This document shows positions 32,601-46,200 of a stretch of 64,000 nt of DNA, piece after piece; the stretch's first letter is position 1; every line of letters begins with the position of its first letter. Position numbers and translations under genes: made by a program. The stretch is from Pleurodeles waltl (taxonomy: Eukaryota; Chordata; Amphibia; Caudata; Salamandridae), in the NCBI RefSeq assembly GCF_031143425.1, contig NC_090450.1, positions 218,809,442 through 218,873,441 on the forward strand. Reading direction: 5' to 3'. The notes under the pieces were generated by a model. It was given only the letters and a program-made list of their open reading frames with translations. It was not told where the DNA came from and searched no databases.

Positions 32601-33774
32601 GGGAGCCTGTGCCTGCCTGCAGTGACCAGAAAAGAGGAGCAGCGAGGCGAAGCTGGTAAGTTTTCATTTTTTAATTTTATTTAAAATCGAATGTGTTTGT
32701 TCCCCCACTGCGCCGTCCCTTTAACACGCAGCGAGCCGCGACTGATAAACACTCATCAAAGAGTATCTGTTATTAGGGAGCAGCTCCATCAAGGTAATAG
32801 ATTGGATAATAACAGTGCTTGGAAACCTATCTATGTTGTAGGTACCACTATACAAAACAGAAGTAATTATTTTAAAGACTGATAAAGGGAAGAGGGAATC
32901 ATGAAGGGAGGAAAGAAGAAAAGGGAGGGAGGCCAGTCCTGTTTGTATTTTCTTACAGCCAGATAGTCATCCTTAACCAGGCCAGACCTGCTTGCTCATC
33001 ACTTCCATAGGATATAGAGGTACTGCATTTAAGGCCTTCTTTGCTTCCCTCTACATCTATGTATATGCTAGTCCTTGTTGGTTCTGTCCAGGTCAGTTCT
33101 GCTTCTTTTGTCTCCTCTTTCCGAGTTTACCATTCCCATCCATGCCAGTTTCACTTTGTACCTCTCACCATCCTGAGCTGGAAGGGTGAGTCACCAAATT
33201 AACAGGACGAGCCAAGCCAGAGCCATGCTATTGGTCTGGCTGGGCTGTACGAGCCAGTGTGAAAGCCAAGTCCTGATAATAGTTGGTATGCCTAGTGGTG
33301 AATATTTATTCATTTTTCGGTAAGGGCATCACACACTCCCCAGGAATCTCTTTGCGCTCTATATAATGGACAGGTTAGTCACCACTCCCAGAATTACTGA
33401 TACCCCTGCTATTGGTAACTCCAGGGATGGAGAACATCTGGACCACTTACTGGGCAGCTCATAATAAGGGCCCACTTGCTTTTGTCCTTGTGGAGCTAAA
33501 AAATGTTTGAGACTCAAAAAAGGAAGTCCATTTAAATTCCATACTCTTTTACTATACGTCAAGCTTTTTGTCTAGAAGATATCTTGTTTTTATTATTCAT
33601 TTGATGAAAGTGTTTCAAAATTGCAATATTTTGAAAAAATAAGACAAATATGGCTGAGGGAAACCTCTGTTGTATCTAACCCCACACCAAGCCTGAAAGG
33701 AATAGGTTGTTGACAGTGCTATAAGCTGTAATCCAATTTTGCACATGTGTGAGAGAAAAGCAAACACATACAGC
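32601..33774. other. No gene seen
   Basis: No supported coding sequence or repeat boundary. Confidence 0.5.
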
Positions 33775-34596
33775 AGCATATTTATACTTGTTTTGTGACG
33801 AATTTGTGTCACTTTTTTACACAAATTTGGTATAAAACTAACTTCATATTAGCAGCAAAGTTTTGGAGTTGGACATTGAAACCTACCTTGCATCAATGAA
33901 ATGCAAGGCAGGCGTTCCACTGCAAAAAATGACTTGATGGCCTTAGCGCCATATTTATCCCACGCACGGGGAGATGGGGATTATATAACGCCTAGGTCAG
34001 GGCAGGTGTTAGGGGACCTGTGGGCATGTTTCCATGGTCAGAGACCATGGAAAGAGCCCACAGGTGCCCATCCCTGCCCCCCAGGGACACCCCCACCCGC
34101 AACAGAGGGACACCACAGGATGGGGGACCCATCCCAGGTAAGTCCCGGCAAGTAATTTATTTTTCTTTTTGTTCCCTCTCAGGAGCCCAAACTTGGAGTC
34201 CTCTGCATGGCACTGGCCCTAGTGGCCATGCCCAGGGGACATTTGTCCACTGGACACGGCCATTGGAGTGGTGGGCATGACTCCTGTCTTTACTAAGACA
34301 GGAGCCATGTCCATGGGGTTTGTGCACCAGGAAATGAAGTTACTCTGCTTACAGGCAGTTTTTAGCCCGTAAACAGTGAGGGCCATAATTTGGTGCAGAA
34401 CCTCTGGTTCCCTCTACGCCACCCTCACCCAGTTAGTTCTTGTACAATGACACTAACCGGGCATTACAGCTGGCTATTGCCATTCCTGGACGCCGGCCAG
34501 GTGCCATATTTATGGAATGGCGGTAGCCGGCGGTGTACTTTTACACGGCAAAACTGTGCTAATGCAGTGTTGCATGTAAAAGTATACATATGGCCC
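33775..34596. mobile_element. MITE of the GCATATTTATAC family, copy b
   Basis: Left end AGCATATTTATACTTG, right end AGTATACATATGGCCC. It carries the conserved core hairpin (34016-34025 pairing with 34056-34065) followed by GAGGGACACCACAGGATGGG. It is diverged from copies a, c and d, and no clear target duplication is seen. Confidence 0.7.
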
Positions 34597-35322
34597 ACAG
34601 TCTCTCCGCACACAGAGAAATAAAATTAGATGGAACATTAGTTGTGAGGTATGTAATGTGTGAGTTGATTTTTTCACATTTATTACTGTTGTTGCTGCTG
34701 GGTCCAGCCACACAAGTGGGCTAGAATTATGTATAAGAGGGAGAGTGGGGAGGCAGGGTGGGAAGACTTTTGTGGATCCCCACATAATCCACAACTGTCC
34801 CTTAGACAAATATAAGGAAAAGACATGTTTTTAGCCCAAATTTGAGGTTTGCAGATCATTGTGAGTAAGGAAACATAGTGGGGTCCATTAAGGATAACCA
34901 CTCTGAAATATCAAGTTTTCAGTAATGTCTGGGTTTGCTAGGTTTCCCTGGGTGGCGATGACACAGACGCCCGAATTCCGCAAATGTTTGATGTCTCCGC
35001 ATTCTTTTTTGAAGTCTTTTATAAGAGAAGCTTGGGCATGCTAGCTAGTAAGAATTGTGTGGATTCCCACTGCTTCTGGAACTTTCCCTCACAGAAATTT
35101 GAGGAAAATGGTTGATTTTAGTCAAAGTTTTAGGTTTGCAGGGTATTATGGATGAGAAAATGTAGGGCAGTTATGCAGGTTCTGTCACCATTGACTCCCG
35201 AATGTGTCTAGTTATCAGAAATGTTTGGATCAGTTGGGTTTGCCTGGGGGGGCCAGAGCCAGGGACTAAATTCTGCAGCTACACACATTGCTAAACTAGG
35301 AATTTTTTCATTACAAAAACAA
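34597..35322. other. No gene seen
   Basis: No supported feature. Confidence 0.5.
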
Positions 35323-35866
35323 GGGCCCAGATTTAAGAAGGCCTAGTGCCTCCTTGCGCCACATCAGTGTAATTTTTTATGACACTTATGTGGCTCAACT
35401 AGACCATATTCGCAGCGCCAGATATACAAAGTGGAGTAATGCATACATTTCACCACTACGTAACCCCTTGCACCACAAATTATTTCTGAGCCAAGCATAA
35501 TGAATGCAAGGGGTACATGCAAGGGGACCGCAAAATGGCACAGTGGAATCTATGTGATTCCAATGCCCCATTTTTAGTAGTTATTTTTAACGCCTGCACA
35601 GAGCAGGCATTAAACAGGCGTACACCATTATGCTTAATGGGCCCCTATGTACTTTGCAGGATTAGCGCCAAACCTTTTGGCGCCAATCCTGCAAACTACA
35701 ACAATAGTGCCAAAAATTATGACACTATTGTCCCTAACCTGTGTCATGGTGTGACATATGTTAAATACTGTGCACATATGGTGGCGCCGGGTGGGGCTCT
35801 AAGGGGCGCAAGAAAAGTGGTGTGCATATACAGTAATGCAGTGCCACTTTTCTTAAATTTGAGCCA
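35323..35866. mobile_element. Harbinger-like MITE related to 31587-32109
   Basis: Left GGGCCCAGATTTAAGAAGG and right TTCTTAAATTTGAGCC are inverted partners. The interior shares CAGAGCAGGCATTAA and CTTGCGCCACAT with the 31.6-32.1 kb element. Flanking duplication is unclear. Confidence 0.65.
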
Positions 35867-38686
35867 GGATAAATCATGCTTTTCTTGTTGCAGTTGCTAG
35901 GCCTAGACACACATGTGGGGAACCGTCTTTATCAGAGAACGTGTGGGAATGGAGACTAATAGAACATTTCTCTCCATTTTTGGAATCCATATGTAATGCA
36001 ATGAGTAAGAAAGTACACATTTTGCAAAATACCCTCTGATATACTTGGAAGCATGGGTAAGCTCAAAACGTTTACAAGCAACCACAACTCCTAAACTCAG
36101 TATCTAGTGCACATTTTAAAAATGCAAAGTTTCAGTTCAATCCATTTTCATTGGTTAGAGTTTACCATATACATTTCTACATTGTTTGTACATATTATTG
36201 TAATTTGAAGCTCAGTAGTTGGCTCTCGCTATTGCATGTTTTTGGACAAACAACAAATACTATATATGCATACTAACAGAAGGATCTTCTTGATGTAGCA
36301 GTATATTTCTTTTGTAAATCGATTGTGGGGGCACAAAATTATAGGCTAAAAAGTTATCACATATTTCTATTTTTCCAACATATTGTCATTATTATAAGAT
36401 TTCAGTGATCAGATTTTTAAAGAAAAGTATGAGCGATCTTCACATATTACCCCTCCCACATTTCCGAACTTCATTTACTTTGCAGAATAGTGTAACATTC
36501 TGCTTTCTCCCATGGGCTTGACATCTGTTTGTCCCACATACTCCAAGTAGGTTGAAGCCATAAAAGAAAACGAATACAGACTACCACTTAACAAATGTGA
36601 AAATTGAGATATAAAAAGTGCTTTGACAATTTTGCTTGTTTTTTAAAACTGGGAAGAATTTGGTGTAAATACATTAAACATTTTGCTGATGGAGTTTTTA
36701 GAAAAAACAATATACATTCTTTCCATAGCTCTTTCCCCAGCCAGTCATAAAAAAACAAAAACAAATGCTATATAGTGGCTATTTTCTCAATTCCCTTCAG
36801 AGGAATTACCAAGACCAGCAGCAGTTACCCCATTAGGGGGAGTGTAACAAACCTGAAAAATACAATTGTAATAAAACAAATGTATTACCATTTTATTTTT
36901 TATACAGGCAGCTGGGTCTGAGTGCAGGGTCAGCAGCAGGGAGGAGAGGTTTTATTTCAAGTTAATTTAACTCACTGATAGGCACTGTGAGAAACTTTCA
37001 GTGCCTTCATCCTCAACTGCAGATCTCTCAATTGTGGCCCATAATTAACAATATTTAAAATTGCCCACAATTGGTAGCCTTGCCATTGAACCTAAGGGCA
37101 CTGCTTTTTTATCAGTGCCTGTCAGTGGGTCAAATATTCATCCTACCAGTTTTTTCTCCTAGTAGCGGCCACTGCTCAGGACCTTAAGAATCCTGAAGAT
37201 GAGGGGAAAAAAGATTCAAATTTGGCCTTCAGATTTACAGCACAATACCAGACGTGACTGATAGCAACTTAATAAAAGCTATTTTAGCACTTCGCCAATG
37301 CATAAGTTCTGGAAGAGTTTTCACTGGTGAGTTGTGTGACTTTGACTAAAATTGTTCATGGTCACCCAATTATTGTAGTATTTTATGAACTGCTAGGTGT
37401 TAATGAATACCTAAATATTGAAACAATTAAATTGTATTCTCACAGACCTCATTTAGAGGGGTGAAAGGTACGGAATTATAAAAGATGATTCTGCCACCAT
37501 CGAGGGCAGACTAGGAGTACCCAAATTTTGGACATTGTTATTTGGCCACGTACCTGCAGCAGATAGTAAAATGGGGTGCAGAACTGGGAGTCCAAGACAC
37601 AATGATGACCCTTACTGGAATCACAAATAGAGACGCAGGGCCATCTTTATAAGCCTGGTTGTGTCACAAATTGCACCACGCAATGTGGTGCATGCGCAAC
37701 GCAACTCCAAAAAGAGATTTATGAAGTCATGCTAGGCCACCTTGAATGGTCTTGAGTGGCTTCATAAATCTGGAGTACAGCAACGCAGTGCAAATCGCTG
37801 CATTGCATTACTCTGATCCAGGGAGGTGCTCTATGGGTGTTGCGTGGGTGTAGTCCCACAACATCCAGAAATTTGGATGCATTCCCAGATTTACCAAAAA
37901 TGGTAGATCTGGGAATGTGCCAAAATGCTACACCTTCCCAGGGGAGGTAAAGAAGGAGAAATATCTTTATTCCTTATTGTTACTTTCTCTTTCTATCTAT
38001 GCTGCATTCTGCACCACACAAAGAAAGTGGAACATGCCTCTAGGGTTTCCTTTTGTGCAGTAAGGTGTCCCTTTCTGCACAAATAAATCCTCCTAGCAAT
38101 GAAGCCAACCTGACCCTTGGTTCATGGGTGCCTGCATTGGCACTAATGTTGCCATAATTTCACATAATATGTGCAAATTGTGTACACTGCTACACAAAAC
38201 CTGGCTAGGGACCTGGAAAACATTGATTGACCACTAATGTTGTCCTATGCATCTAAATGATACAGATTTGCCTTTTTCAAACTCTTGAACTTTAATGTCA
38301 TCCATAAGACTTATCTAAACTTCAATAGACTGCTCAAAATAAATGATCTCACAACGGCGTATTAACCCAGATGTGGGAGGGATGATGCACATTTACTTCA
38401 CATGTTGTGGACCTCCGAACAATAGGGGAGTTTTGGGCTGCAATGGTTATGGGTCGAGAGAAAATCACTAGGAGAAGGGAGCTGCAGATAGCTGAGGCCT
38501 GTCAGTTAGACTTATACTCAGACTTCTGAAAATAAGGGTTGCATGTTGATAAATACAATTGTCATTATTGGTTGCCAAATGCTGCCTGACAATTCAAAGG
38601 AAAGCAGCCAAGACCTCCTAAATTGGTACATGGAGAGTAGGAGTACAGCGTTTGAAAAAATATGAAGCATGGGACAAAGGTTTGGA
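35867..38686. other. Long unassigned region
   Basis: No convincing gene in 2.8 kb. Around 37617-37930 there is repeat-like DNA starting GGGCCATCTTTATAAG, with inverted GGTAGATCTGGGAATG / CATTCCCAGATTTACC segments, probably a fragment of another MITE. The remainder shows nothing I can name. Confidence 0.45.
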
Positions 38687-41600
38687 TGTGAGTGAGGGGC
38701 TATTGAGTTGACCTTATGGTGGTCTTCTCCCTAATGTTTTTCCTGACTTCTCAATTTTGCTGAACTTATTTTTGTGGCCTTAGGATTATGTGTGTTTTAT
38801 AACTGCTAACCAGTGCTAGAGTGCTTGTGCTCACTCCCCTACAAACATGATTATATTGGCTTATATCCAATTGGCATATTTATTTACTTGTAAGTCCCTT
38901 ATAGAGTAGTATATTATTTAGCCAGGGGCTGTAAATTAAATGCTACTAGTGGGCCTGCAACGCTTATTGTGCCACCAAATTAAGTAGTACTTTAAAACAT
39001 GTGCCATGTTTGCCCTTGCAGGCTGAATGCGGTTTTAAACTGCCAGGTTGAATTGGCATACAAAACCCCTTTTCAGGATTTATACTCTCCATTTATTACA
39101 TATAAGCCACCCTTAGGGTAGAACCAATTTAGTCCATAGGGAAGGGTGCTCTGTAATTAAAAGGATGGACATGTACTTTTAACTTTTAAAGTCCTAGTAG
39201 TGAAAAACTCCTAAAGTGATTTCGCATTACTGTGAGACCTACCCCTCACAGATTAGCACTGAGGATTCCTTATTACATTTAATAAGCTTTAATTTCTAAT
39301 GTCAAACAGGTAGCTCTCTCATGTTTGGTGTCTTTGGAATTCTAATGAAAACTCCTGTTTAATGGTAAACTTAGGTTTTTGATTACAGTTGTGTAAACTA
39401 AACTATTAGGTAGTTGGCATGTTTCTGCCCCTAGCCCCTTTGTTCCTGTAACCTGTCTTGGGTTACATGACTGGGTGTAACTGATAGTTGGTCTTTGTGA
39501 ATTTCTCTCAGACAATCACACAATTGTAGAATTAGGTGTGACAGAATGGGCCATTTGCTGATTGGATGGGGCAGCTGTATAGGGAATGAATAGGTAGTGC
39601 TCTGCCTTCACACAAATGACCTATCACCTCCACATTGTTCCTGCAGCCAGCACAGAACCAAGGCAAAGGGAATCAGGAAATTCCATGCACTTCAAAGCCA
39701 CTGTCTAGAAGCTTCTCCCACCTTATAGAAGGAGGGCACCAGGGTAATGAAATAGGGCTTCGGACACCAACTCCTCAGTATACTTCTGGACATGTGAATA
39801 CTCTGCCTGGAAGAAGGACTGCTGTATTTGCTGAAAGGACTACCACTCTGCTGGACTGCTGACCTGCTACTGTTTTGCTGAATTGCTGCTTTTCTGACCT
39901 CTTGCCTGGGGAATAAGGACTGGATTTTCAACTTGAACCCAGGACCACCAGAGTGATTCCAAAGGGCAAGTTTTCTGGTCTTCTGATATGAGCCTCAAGG
40001 ATACAAAAAGCTCCCTTCACCTTCGACCCACACCAGAACCCAGCTTGAGTGAGTCCTGCCCCACCAGTCCTGGACCTTTGGAAGTGGTGCTGAATGTGAC
40101 CAGATAGCTAAATTCCAAAAAGGAGATCTTAGAAAACTTTTCGCTAAAATCTGCTTAAGAACCAGGAGGAAACTGGGACCAACCTGCTCGGCTATCTGCC
40201 TGTGGAGCATCACCGGTCCAATTGGCTTTGCGGCTTCTCTCACTAAGTTATTCTCTGCAGCAGCAGATACTATTCAGTGTTCCTTCACCAAATGGGTTTC
40301 CAGCCTTGTGGAACTGTATTCGACTACAGTCTTCTGGCTCAATCTGCTGGAGATTTTATACTTCTATTTCAGAGTCTAGGGGCCTCGTTATGAGTTTGGT
40401 GATCCATGGACCACAATGGAAGCGGTCCGACCACCATCAGGTTGTTGGTCAGACTGCCATATTATGAGCCATGCAGGACTATGGAGCAAAGACCGTTGCA
40501 GTTCCGCCAGCACCGCCAGGCAGCGCAGTACGCCACAGTCACAAGGCAGCACAAACAGGCCGGCGGAGCCTATGTTTCCACCACACACATTTTGAGGTTA
40601 CACAGTGCCAATGTGACCCTGGCGGTCCAACCACCACGTGTCAGCATGTGGAAATGGGAAGTACAAAGGGAGACACTCACATGCAGGCTGCCTTGCACAT
40701 CCGGTGCTGCCGTAGAGCCCATTTCACAAATCCTGCCGCTGCTGCTGATCTTTGAAGGTCCCCAAAATACACACCGACATGGATATGCAACTGACCATAA
40801 GTACACACACCTACCTGTGTCATTACACTCAATAACATATCATTGCACTGTCATGTACATGATATGGGGGTCACGCTACAGGCACCAAGTACACCTGTTG
40901 TTGTGTCCCGGTTCAGAATCATTCACCAAGAAGGTCACAGTCACAAAATGCCCTCTTTGGGCAGGTCACTCACACTACACTGCAATTCTACCGAAAAATA
41001 CGTGCCTGCTCATCTCAGGCACAAGGACAGTGAAGTGTATACAACATTATGTCACAAAACACCAACAACACGGCAGCACTACATCTACAAATACAACTGA
41101 CACCCTCACATTGCACACATGACCGCGACTGTTGTCATATTCAACACACATATGTATGGATGTGGCATGGAACACAAACACCACTCCCATTAAACAGCCC
41201 TGCAATAGACATACACATCACCCACATTGTAACACAATGAAGGGACAATGAGATGCACAAAAGTCTAAGAGAAAAATGTCAAAAGCTCACAAAGCAAATA
41301 ACACATGCACAAAAAAGGATGAGGCATCAGGAGCACTCAGGGAAGGATACTGCTCAGGGACACTTCACACTTTGCACACTACCCTTAACAACATTTGGAT
41401 AGGAACTGGCCCTACATTTATCTCAGGGACAAATAATGCTAGAGTCAAGTGACATGCCTATCTGCACAATGTGGAAGAGCAAGTCAACAAAGCAAATACA
41501 ATTCCAACTGCATGGGACATACATCTTCATGAAGTAGCCGCAAGATATACACAGCTAAATGGACAAATGCACAGCCAAATTCCAGCAAAGCTTGGACAAT

Positions 41601-43209
41601 TGAACCCACTCCATGTCTGTACAAACAAAACTCAAGCTGCCAAACATTAGATGAATTTAAAATCCATATCACGGGGACTAATCTAAGACCTTACATGATC
41701 ACATTGGACAGCACAAGTTGAAATACTTACCATGTCAAACAGAATACAACATAATTACACCTCAATTGCATTAACACCCACATGTCCATACAATTAACAT
41801 CTACTTTTGTCTTGGGTGGCACTAGCACTGCCCACAAAGTCGTCAGATACTGCAAACAACAGCAAATGGCTCAGCAAGCAGGCTGAAACACATGTAACTG
41901 TAGCCAGACAAAACAAGTTACTGAGGAACAACATAAAGGTAGAAAAGGAATTGCAAGACAAATGTGTACCCCCCCCAAAAACAACTGTTTGGGTTTATTA
42001 ACCAGAAATGCTCAAAAGTAAACGGCATTGGCCAATTCATATTGCAATGTCTATGCACATCACTGTGTTTACACTTGACTCCTTTACTGCCAGAGAACCT
42101 CCACAGGAAGGGACATCAGGTGGGCAGGTTGGCACCTCAGAGATAATCCTGAGGAGGGGTTTGGACTTGAGATGTGTGAGTTTGGGTTTGGGGGGGTGGA
42201 TTGCTTCGTCGGAGTGGTGGGCTTCTTCTTGAAGAGGGAGGGGTATGGGTACTTGCAGGGGACAGGTGTGACGGGGAGGACTTGAAGGTGGAAGGGGTGG
42301 GTTGGGATGTGAGTGGGACCTCTTGTGTTTGGACAGGAAGTGGAGCGAAAAGATGAAAGGGTAAGGTCAAACAAAAACTTTCCTTAGGAACATGGGGACA
42401 GTCACCAGAAGGGGAAGGGATTTGGTGGTTGAGGGAGTGGCTGTCTGCTGTGTCAGTGTGGATATCTTGGATGTGTGTCTGTGTGAGGTATGCTTATGTT
42501 TGGGTGGTGTCTGTTGCGTGTGTGAGCATGGATGTTTGTGTGTCTTGGGGGCCTGGGAGATGGAGGTGCTGGGTGATGGAGTGGCAGATGTTTGTGTTTG
42601 TTGGGGATTGGGAAGAGGGAGGCAGAGGGGGGACAGAAGGTGAGGGGTGACTGGCTGCCATCAATTAGGATGCCAGACCCAGAAAAGATCTCTGTAGGCC
42701 ACACATGGCAATAGGAATGCCTACCAGGAATGCATTTGTCTGCTGCAGTTGGGTTGACAACCCCTGAATGGCATTCACAATGGCAGTCTTACCCATAGAG
42801 ATACCCTCAGGAGGTCAATACCCTCCTCACTCAGGTGTGCAGATGTAACAGGGGCTGGGGTGGAGGTGCCTACGGTAATGGAGACGCCCCCCTCTTAGGT
42901 GAGAGGGCCCAGCCAACTGGGTGGGGAGCAACAGGGAGGGTGACAATAGAATTGGGGGTCACAGATAAAGATGGTACAAGGGTACTTCCCAATGAGTCAG
43001 CCACCACTAGGGAGTGGCTAATGACGGAAGAATCTGATGATGACAAGGGTGTTGATCCAGTCTCCTTCGTGGCACTCCCCTCACAGTCCAGGCCACAGGG
43101 TTCCTCTATGTTGTGGTGTCTTGACCCGAGGACCCGTGGCCAGATGCTTCCCCACCCGGCTGTGCCCTGTCTCCTTTACTTCCCTGGGCTAAAGCTGCAA
43201 ATACAAAGA

Positions 43210-46200
43210 GAAATAGGATCATCACATGCCCATGCCCATGATCACACTTGAACAACAGCTCTGATTAGAAAACATTACCATGACGTCAAGTAGGCCCCAT
43301 CAACAAACTCCATTTAAGTGGCCCCTATGCATACCATACCATATGCATGCCTGCCACATGAACTATCAACGGTTGCCCACAAAAAAATCAGTATCTCAGA
43401 AAAACTACAATTGCATGGCAGCAGTAGTGCAATCAGTAACCTGTGAAAAAGTACGAGACCACATCACATTCAATGCTTTGTCTCATGGAGGATACATCAG
43501 TTACCTGTTGTCATAAAATAGTAAGCCAACCACATTGCCTCAGAACCCCCACAAGGTTATGCAGACATCTATTTGTCACATACACATTAACACAACAATA
43601 AGAAATGATGCTCCCAGAACCTGCTATATTGCTGACAACAGTACAATAGCCTGGAGAAGGTGACATGGAAATATTCATGTCATACTAGACACATATCAAC
43701 AATGCACACTTCACCAAGTGAAATTTGTCCCAATGGAGTCATGGAGGAAGTACTAATGTTGCTCAGATATGCTACTGTTGGAAGGTGAGTCATTAGTTGT
43801 GTGGCTTGCACAAGTAATGGTCCGCACACGACCACCACTGGGAACCAAACACCCCATTGTAACGCTTGACTCTCATATGGTAGCATTGCTGAGCAGTTCA
43901 AGGCCTGCTCAAGGGAGGTGGTGTGGGCTAGTAATCCCCATTCATGAACACGCAAGCATGGCACTCAATAAATAATCATCCAGTCTGTGCTTTTTCTTTT
44001 GATAAAGTAAAAGTATATTTATTACACACACACTACTCAACACTATGCAACAATTTACAAATATACACAAACTGATGGAATTACCCTTGGATGACATTGT
44101 GTAATTTCTCAGGTCTCCCGTAAGGGGAAATATAATCCAACAACCCACATAGCAAAACAATCCCTGGCATCCCAATGCAACATTTGCCTGTAATGTAGAG
44201 AGAACGCACCAAAATCTGCTAAATAAGCATATTTGCTGTACAACAGAGTGGGTGTCAGTCTCATTACACAAATCAACATTACCAGAAACCCATAGAGACA
44301 TGTTTAAATACTTTAAGCAATAAAGATTACATTTGGATTATTTTTAGATTACTTCTTGATTACACTGGTGTAACATCGTACACTTGATTATTCTGGTGTA
44401 ATACCATCCTGCACTTCTACTGAACGCAGCCACACAAGCCAAAAACAAAAGTTCTAACATGCTGGACCTTTACATTTGCTTGTGTCCCTTGGGGGGATTT
44501 ATTTCCTTGGTTCCACCCAACCTAGGGTGTGAGACATAAACTTGGTGTTGGGGAGACTCTACACTGTTCCTGCAGCTCCCCCTGACAAAGGGCACTTGGT
44601 TGGTGGTGCCCCATGTTCCTGGGGCCACCACGAGCTGAGCACTGTTTTCTGGAGGACTTAGGCTTCGCAAAGGCCTTATGGGATATATGCATAAAAATTG
44701 AACGACTCTCCTGCTGTGCCGCGGAGAGCCGCTTTACGTTTCTGTGGTGATTTTTGCTTTTTTAAGTGTTTCCTGGGGTCATTGCAGTGTGGGGAGCCCA
44801 CCCTCAGCTGCCCTCTTGATTGGGAGTGTGTGCCCAGTCCCACCCAGACACCCACGTCAATCTGCATCCTTGTTGGAGGGCAGTGCAGGGAGCCCTTCCC
44901 GGCTGCCCTCATCATTGGAGGTGGCCGGTCCCACCTGGACACCCCTGTCAGGTGAGTGGGGTTGGGTAGTGGCTTGGGAAGTCGACCTCAGGCCGCTCCC
45001 ACCGGCTACCCGCACGGCCAGCACCTCCAGGTGCTGCCACGGAAGCTGGCCTGTTATGTGATGTCTGCCCGCTCCAGCGGGCAGACGCGTGCTGCTGGGT
45101 GGCCGGACGGAGCGCCTGGGGGGAGTGTGATGGCACTCCCCCCTCCTCTCCTGCTGCATCAGGGCCAAGAGATTGGGTCTGGGGCCCCCCTCTACACACC
45201 AGCCTCGACCTCTTCATGGGGCCCCGGGATGGGGTCTGGGGCCCATCTGGCTACCTTCATGGGGGGCACAATGGCACCCCCCACCTTCGTCCTCTGGTGG
45301 GGCCCCGGGGAGGGGTCCAGGGCCCCAGCACCATCTTCACAGGGAGCGCAATGGCGCTCCCCGGCTTAGTCTTCGGCCGCCGGCTCTCCCTCAGCCAGTA
45401 GCCATCTTGATGGGGACTTCTCTTCCTTGTGTGCTCCCCGCTTTCCATCTCTGTGAGACCCCTGGATGGGGTCCGGGGCCCTCTAATTGTCTTCATTACG
45501 GTCGCGATGGCGGCCCCTGGCTTTACTTTGGTTTGGGAACAGTCCCCGGGCCCTGGCCCACCCCGGGGCATCAACCGGAGCAGCGGCAGAGCCCCACACG
45601 CTTCGTCGTTCACTCAGAAGTAGGTCAAATGTCACATACCTTCTTCTTTGAATAACTCGGGCACCCAAGGGCCATTTTGGATGATTCTGGTGTCGTTTCG
45701 CTCCTGGTGATGAGCCCTTGCCTCCAGCAGCACTCTCCTTAGGCCTCCTGGCCTAGAAGGGTCCCAGCTGATAGGGGGCCAGTACCCCTGACTCCCTGCA
45801 CTAGCCTTTCCTCTGGGTGCCCTCCTTTCCTTCTGGGCAGCTCTCTCTCCTTGCACCAGCCCAGTCTTTCCCCCAGCTAGTCCTCAGGGGGAGTAAGGGG
45901 GCCAGCTTACCTGGCCCTGGCCTGCACCTCTCTGTGCCTGAAGTCCTTCAGGGGCAGAGTTCCTGCCCCAGGGGGCAGTCAGGGGGTGCCCATCTTCAGT
46001 CCCAGTGTCCTGCAGGGAAGCACAGCCAAGAGATAGAGCTCTCCCCTGTGCAGGACCTTTTAAGTGGGGGCGGAAGTGTCCAGCAGACCTGCACCTCTGG
46101 CCAATCCAGACATCACTTCCTTACCCCTGTCCACTCCTTCCTGCACAGTCTTCTGGGATAGCTAAAGAATGGCGGTGTCCAGGAGCTTGGGCCACATTTG

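Noticed and set aside
34683..34901. Minus-strand frame with a glutamine run
   Set aside because: Short, ends in a GTT/CAA triplet run, no homology seen.
44857..45655. Several GC-rich frames of 100-160 codons on both strands
   Set aside because: Low stop density in GC-rich hairpin repeats, with no motif and no consistent strand.
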